Source: JARIHD01 sp964610985
GTDB taxonomy: Bacteria; Patescibacteriota; Saccharimonadia; Saccharimonadales; UBA4665
Assembly: GCA_964610985.1 (NCBI GenBank)
Contig: CAZSZJ010000044.1
Location: 1-6,255, forward strand
Direction: 5' to 3'
DNA: 6,255 nt
The position numbers and the translations under genes are program-made. Of the stretch, positions 5,448 to 6,255 are shown piece by piece. Each line of letters begins with the position of its first letter. Position 1 is the stretch's first letter. The notes under the pieces are model-generated. The model was not told the origin of the DNA. It did not search any database and worked only from the letters and a program-made list of their open reading frames with translations.

Positions 5448-5456
5448 AGTATACCA
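5448..5456 (-). promoter_or_regulatory. Extended -10 box, leaderless-type, for the phosphatase-Nudix operon
   Basis: TGGTATACT is followed by CTTGAT and then ATG 5441. It has the same extended element and six-base spacer as the asparaginase and MFS promoters. No -35 or Shine-Dalgarno is visible. It also argues against the longer in-frame start at 5555. Confidence 0.6.
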
Positions 5457-5587
5457 AAAAGCATTTTCACGGTTTACTTCGCTTCCATCTCGATTCCAAA
5501 CCGGTAGGAGAGGAAAGGCCGCCAAAGACCATGACTGCCTGATGACTTCCTTCACCCATAGCCGAACAGGTCTGGAACTATTTGCTA

Positions 5588-6148
5588 CTACAGGCCGATA
5601 GTCTGATCACCACTATCGGTAAGAATATGCAAATGAGACACCCCTTCACGCTTATCTAGTATCGCCATGCATTTTCCTGCATCAGGCCGAGCGCGTCGCT
5701 CTCGATCTCTAGCTTTATATGATAACGGGTAGACAGGCGTACTGGGAAACGTCTCGCTCGCCCATGTATCTTCCCGCGCTGGACGGTCAGAAGCGGTGAG
5801 TGTAACGATTGCCTTAGGTGTCACCCCCTTTGCCTGCATTGAAACGCTGAGGCTCTCAAGGATCTGTCCATACCGTTCCCTGCCTAAATCAGGAGGAAAA
5901 TGAGTTATCGTCATAGCGTCTCCGTTTTCGGAGGGAGTAACAAAAATCGATACATGGCATCCGTTAAGTTCATCGGTAGCCGCTACGCCTACTCCTCCAT
6001 CAGGAACTGAAATCGTATCTGTTTCCCAAACTTTGATCTCCTTTGTGGCGTGACCCTCTTGTTTGGCGGCTATCAGCAGATTATCAATTGTATCTCGTGG
6101 CTGGGGGGATTGCCAGCGGCTGTTTGGGTTTTCATAGCTGTAGCTCAT
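5588..6148 (-). CDS. Unrecognised 186-residue protein with CheD-like Cys/His pair
   Basis: The protein has no signal peptide or membrane segment. Its middle reads as a hydrophobic turn GVGVAATDE (52-60), then LNGCHVSIFV (61-70) with Cys64, a strand-turn AMTITHFPP (78-86) with His83, a helix (about 90-107) and the strand PKAIVTLTAS (111-120). This order, G-C-strand, strand-HF-P, helix, strand, resembles CheD and related Cys/His glutamine deamidases, whose catalytic pair is about 17 residues apart (19 here). That similarity is my inference and no third catalytic residue was assigned. The C-terminus is strand-like (CMAILDK, HLHILTD). No chemotaxis gene is nearby. The gene ends with tandem TAG codons, and 146 bases separate it from the phosphatase start. 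No Shine-Dalgarno and no -10 box at leaderless spacing precede ATG 6148; the upstream sequence is A-rich, with TATTGA about 16 bases away as a weak -10 candidate. Confidence 0.82.
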   Translation of the reverse strand: MSYSYENPNSRWQSPQPRDTIDNLLIAAKQEGHATKEIKVWETDTISVPDGGVGVAATDELNGCHVSIFVTPSENGDAMTITHFPPDLGRERYGQILESLSVSMQAKGVTPKAIVTLTASDRPAREDTWASETFPSTPVYPLSYKARDRERRARPDAGKCMAILDKREGVSHLHILTDSGDQTIGL

Positions 6149-6170
6149 GTTTTTGTTTTCGATTCAATAA

Positions 6171-6199
6171 AAAAATACTACCATAAAAGTAGTATTTTT
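6171..6199 (-). terminator. Perfect 11-bp hairpin with U-run, probable terminator
   Basis: AAAAATACTAC (6171-6181) and GTAGTATTTTT (6189-6199) pair perfectly around the 7-base loop CATAAAA. On the minus strand the 3' arm continues into seven consecutive T, and on the plus strand into five, so it may work in both directions. The stem has only two GC pairs, weak for a terminator. It would end a minus-strand gene coming from the right edge and insulate the 186-residue gene. An operator role for that gene is the alternative. Confidence 0.5.
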
Positions 6200-6218
6200 A
6201 CAAGTACTTCGTAATAAC

Positions 6219-6254
6219 TCAATAGCTCTGCAACACCCAAAGACCGACTGTTCT
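6219..6254 (-). other. Possible 3' end of a gene entering from the right edge
   Basis: On the minus strand one frame is open from the window edge for eleven codons (RTVGLWVLQSY) and stops at TGA 6219-6221, about 20 bases before the terminator-like hairpin. The distance fits a gene end followed by its terminator. Eleven codons are too few to support a coding call by themselves, and one other minus-strand frame is also open here. Confidence 0.2.
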
Positions 6255-6255
6255 A

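Noticed and set aside
4806..5555. Longer form of the histidine phosphatase starting at GTG 5555 with a plausible-looking N-terminal extension
   Set aside because: The added residues cross the TGGTATACT box at 5448-5456. The RHG motif is expected near the N-terminus, and ATG 5441 has the same promoter spacing as other genes here.
1..6255. Search for CRISPR repeats, insertion sequences, attachment sites, toxin-antitoxin pairs, phage or defence genes
   Set aside because: No direct repeat array, transposase-like frame, flanking terminal repeats or known defence motif was seen. The tRNA at the left edge had no matching 3'-end duplicate, although its 3' end lies outside the window.

Overview
The window looks like ordinary chromosomal DNA from a small-genome bacterium. 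The most likely host is a Candidate Phyla Radiation / Patescibacteria lineage, with Candidatus Saccharibacteria (TM7) as the best guess. This assignment is inference: it rests on compact gene packing, roughly balanced base composition, short membrane-anchored proteins of unknown function and -10 boxes placed right next to start codons. No phylogenetic marker gene is present except part of a tRNA. All genes read through in the standard code, with no in-frame TGA.

Layout from left to right. Positions 1-54 hold the 5' part of a tRNA-Thr(CGU) on the minus strand, with its own TATAAT box. Positions 180-2543 carry a minus-strand cluster, in transcription order: a single-domain L-asparaginase, a 14-TM DHA2-type multidrug efflux transporter and a 130-residue membrane-anchored protein. 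A divergent plus-strand gene (2650-3189) encodes a soluble protein with an N-terminal AESPP motif that faintly recalls uracil-DNA glycosylases. Next comes a plus-strand gene with a GTG start and a good Shine-Dalgarno sequence (3346-4374), encoding a membrane-anchored extracytoplasmic protein. It converges, with one base between stop codons, on a minus-strand pair: a histidine phosphatase (4806-5441) translationally coupled to a Nudix hydrolase (4376-4813). The last gene (5588-6148, minus) encodes an unrecognised 186-residue protein with a CheD-like Cys/His pair. A perfect hairpin upstream of it probably terminates a gene that lies mainly beyond the right edge.

The most striking pattern is regulatory. 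Four minus-strand genes (130-residue protein, MFS transporter, asparaginase, histidine phosphatase) each have a TATAAT/TATACT/TATTAT box followed by exactly six bases and then ATG. Three of these boxes carry a TGn extension. A fifth gene on the plus strand has a weaker version with seven bases. This geometry puts the transcription start on the ATG and predicts leaderless mRNAs. The gene at 3346 has a leader and a Shine-Dalgarno site, and the Nudix gene is coupled to the gene before it, so three start modes appear side by side. The pattern also decides the start of three genes whose reading frames extend further upstream.

The genes do not form one pathway. The phosphatase/Nudix pair fits nucleotide or metabolite clean-up, and the transporter fits export of toxic compounds. 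I see no mobile element, CRISPR array, phage gene or defence system, and no convincing new multi-gene system. The leads worth following are the leaderless architecture, the asparaginase lacking its C-terminal domain, and the two uncharacterised soluble proteins.
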